Source: Bacteroidetes bacterium OLB9 (GTDB lineage: Bacteria; Bacteroidota; Bacteroidia; Chitinophagales; Saprospiraceae). From it: 64,000 nt of DNA. The notes below the pieces were generated by a model. The model made no database searches and was not told the DNA's origin. It saw nothing but the letters and a program-made list of their open reading frames with translations. Shown here piece after piece: positions 62,252 through 64,000 of this stretch; position 1 is the stretch's first letter; each line of letters begins with the position of its first letter. The stretch is from positions 62,001 to 126,000 of the forward strand of contig LNBW01000067.1 in the NCBI GenBank assembly GCA_001567255.1, written 5' to 3'. The translations under genes were made by a program, and so were the position numbers.

Positions 62252-63408
62252 AGTGGTTCGTATAATTGTCCGCTGAGAATTTTTCTACTGATGACGACTT
62301 TCTGCATCTCAGAAGTACCCTCATAAATCTGGGTTATCTTTGCATCTCTCATCAGTCTTTCGACATGATACTCCTTAACATAGCCGTAACCTCCATGAAT
62401 CTGTACTGCCTCTACTGTATGCTTCATAGCTACCTCTGAGGCATAAAGTTTAGCCATGGCTGCAGCAGAAGTATAGTCCATACCTTGATCTTTCATCCAC
62501 GCTGCTCTGTACACTAGGAGACGGGCTGCTTCTATCTCAGTAGCCATATCCGCTAGTTTAAAGGCAATTGCTTGATGCTGGCTGATAGGCTTACCAAAAG
62601 CTTCTCTTTCCTTAGAATATTTCACAGCTAATTCATACGCACCCGCTGCAATACCAAGGGCTTGAGCTGCGATACCGATACGACCTCCGTTCAACACTTT
62701 CATTGCAAATTTAAAACCAAAGCCATCCTCACCGATTCGGTTTTCTTTTGGTACCTTTACGTCATTGTACATAATCGTATGTGTATCTGAAGCGCGAATA
62801 CCCATCTTATCTTCCTTGGCACCTATCACGACTCCATCCCAACCTGTCTCTACTATTAGGACATTGATGCCTTTATGGGCTTTTTCAGGGTGTGTCTGTG
62901 CAACCACTAAATGAACTGATGATTTTCCACCATTAGTAATCCAATTTTTAGTACCATTAAGCAGATAGTAGTCACCCATATCTACGGCTGTAGTACGTTG
63001 ATGGGTGGCATCGCTTCCAGCCTCTGGCTCAGAAAGACAGAACGAACCGATGATCTCTCCAGTAGCTAGTCTAGTTAAGTATTTTCTCTTTTGTTCTTCT
63101 GTACCAAAAGTCTCAATTCCCCAGCATACCAGAGAGTTATTAACAGACATGATCACTGAACACGAACTATCCATTTTGGAAATTTCTTCCATCGCCAGAA
63201 CGTAAGAAACGGTATCCATGCCACCACCATTATATTCAGGCGATACCATCATACCCAGAAAGCCCATTTCACCCATCTTTTTTAATTGTTCAGTAGGATG
63301 AATCATATCTCTGTCACGCTCTATCACGCCTGGAAGCAATTCCTGCTGAGTAAAATCTCGTGCTGCTTGTTGTACTGCTTTTTGCTCTTCGGTTAATTCA
63401 AAATACAT
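62230..63408 (-). CDS. Acyl-CoA dehydrogenase
   Basis: The 392-residue FAD enzyme forms the 2,3-double bond in acyl-CoAs in beta-oxidation or branched-chain amino-acid breakdown. Blocks present: FCLSEPEAGSDATHQRT (about 121-137, FAD and substrate contacts), WITNGG, GIAAQALGIAAGAYELAVKYSKEREAFGKPISQHQ and the closing IHGGYGYVKEYHVERLMRDAKITQIYEGTSEMQ with the catalytic Glu in YEGTS. Acyl-chain length cannot be read, but the form is short-chain/butyryl-like. It overlaps the following protease gene, so both are probably in one transcript. Confidence 0.94.
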   Translation of the reverse strand: MYFELTEEQKAVQQAARDFTQQELLPGVIERDRDMIHPTEQLKKMGEMGFLGMMVSPEYNGGGMDTVSYVLAMEEISKMDSSCSVIMSVNNSLVCWGIETFGTEEQKRKYLTRLATGEIIGSFCLSEPEAGSDATHQRTTAVDMGDYYLLNGTKNWITNGGKSSVHLVVAQTHPEKAHKGINVLIVETGWDGVVIGAKEDKMGIRASDTHTIMYNDVKVPKENRIGEDGFGFKFAMKVLNGGRIGIAAQALGIAAGAYELAVKYSKEREAFGKPISQHQAIAFKLADMATEIEAARLLVYRAAWMKDQGMDYTSAAAMAKLYASEVAMKHTVEAVQIHGGYGYVKEYHVERLMRDAKITQIYEGTSEMQKVVISRKILSGQLYEPLWKVENE

Positions 63409-63468
63409 TTATTACACGTTTTATTTCGTACTTCAATCATTTTGCTGCAAAAATAGTCAATTTTATTG

Positions 63469-64000
63469 TTATTCTGAATTTTTACCAAACAAACTTAACT
63501 GCTCCTTGTCAGGCAAAAGTCTGAAACTTTTTCGATGGTAGGGCGTATCACCGTACTTCATGATGGCCTTGCGATGTTCTGCTGTAGGATAACCCTTGTT
63601 TTTGTGCCATTGATATTGTGGATACTCCTCTGCAATTCTATCCATATACTCATCGCGGTAGGTTTTAGCTAGAATGGAAGCTGCTGCGATACTGCTATAC
63701 TTGCCATCACCCTTAATGATACAGTCGTGATGCGTGTCACGATAAGGCATAAACTTATTGCCATCAACAATGATGTGCTGTGGGTGAATGCTAAGGCCAT
63801 CCAGCGCAAGGTGCATGGTTCTGACAGAAGCCCATAGAATATTGTAAGTGTCAATGTCAGAAGGGTTCATTTTAGCAACAGCAAAATCTAGCGCCTCTTG
63901 CTCAATGATAAGGCGAAGTTCGTTTCTTCGCTTTTCAGAAAGCTGTTTGGAATCATTAAGAAAGTCGTGACTAAAATCTTCGGGCAAAATAACGGCTGCC
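63469..64000 (-). CDS. rnhB: Ribonuclease HII, N-terminus beyond the window
   Basis: RNase HII removes ribonucleotides and RNA primers from DNA. At least 176 C-terminal residues are visible, starting within AAVILPEDFSHDFLNDSKQLSEKRR. HIIVDGNKFMP (third acidic residue) and KGDGKYSSIAAASILAKTYRDEYM (the conserved SIAAASILAK block with the last catalytic Asp nearby) identify it. The first catalytic D/E pair lies off the window. A TTG at 63987 is not the start, as the conserved AAVILP continues upstream of it in frame. Confidence 0.93.
   Translation of the reverse strand, partial: AAVILPEDFSHDFLNDSKQLSEKRRNELRLIIEQEALDFAVAKMNPSDIDTYNILWASVRTMHLALDGLSIHPQHIIVDGNKFMPYRDTHHDCIIKGDGKYSSIAAASILAKTYRDEYMDRIAEEYPQYQWHKNKGYPTAEHRKAIMKYGDTPYHRKSFRLLPDKEQLSLFGKNSE

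Overview
The window is a 64 kb, low-GC chromosomal segment from a member of the Bacteroidota, most likely in the Saprospiria/Chitinophagia part of the phylum. Evidence for this: many genes are preceded by the TTG-N19-22-TAnnTTTG promoter typical of the phylum, there is a T9SS sorting domain, a CarboxypepD_reg/TonB-type outer-membrane receptor, paired OmpH chaperones, a fused branched-chain-type 2-oxoacid dehydrogenase E1, an IS982 element, and a 31-residue COX24-type ribosomal microprotein. Most of the window is housekeeping chromosome with one short accessory island.

Layout. 1-8 kb: end of a thioredoxin-like gene; a sodium symporter/murQ operon; tmk; unknown membrane proteins with a nucleoside permease; fumC. 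8.7-13 kb: CPBP protease, cdsA-psd (phospholipid synthesis), and the convergent ompH-ompH-murI operon. 13.5-15 kb: hutH followed by a degenerate G-rich octamer tandem repeat. 15.5-17.8 kb: accessory island with HigBA, a small acidic lipoprotein and MntA-HepT, separated by related short repeats and inverted repeats that look like cassette boundaries. 18-31 kb: radC, a Cys/Met PLP enzyme, DUF2157/GDYXXLXY pair, selO, sucA, rpsT, fused E1. 31.5-43.6 kb: a huge alpha-2-macroglobulin lipoprotein, rnr, a TonB-type receptor and a T9SS-exported hydrolase. 43.8-45.8 kb: an IS982 element and about 0.9 kb with no recognisable gene. 45.9-50.8 kb: SPOR protein, rodA, tgt, an LptF/G-type permease, a low-molecular-weight phosphatase. 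50.8-59 kb (minus strand): SWIM/SNF2 helicase, glycosyltransferase, RNase E/G, and the HU-TPR-COX24 microprotein operon. 59.2-64 kb: yicC-gmk-apaG, then M50 protease, acyl-CoA dehydrogenase and the start-truncated rnhB on the minus strand.

The most striking property of the raw sequence is that at least seven genes, several of them normally essential (tmk, cdsA, rodA), are broken by single-base frameshifts. Six of the eight shifts are one extra base in an A or T run of 6-8. In each case the correct protein reads through when one base is removed (or, in two cases, added). I read these mainly as sequence errors, and I give corrected gene extents. The best candidate for something not previously described is the cassette-like island at 15.5-17.8 kb. 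The octamer repeat after hutH is a second unusual object. No integrase, CRISPR array, rRNA or tRNA was recognised.
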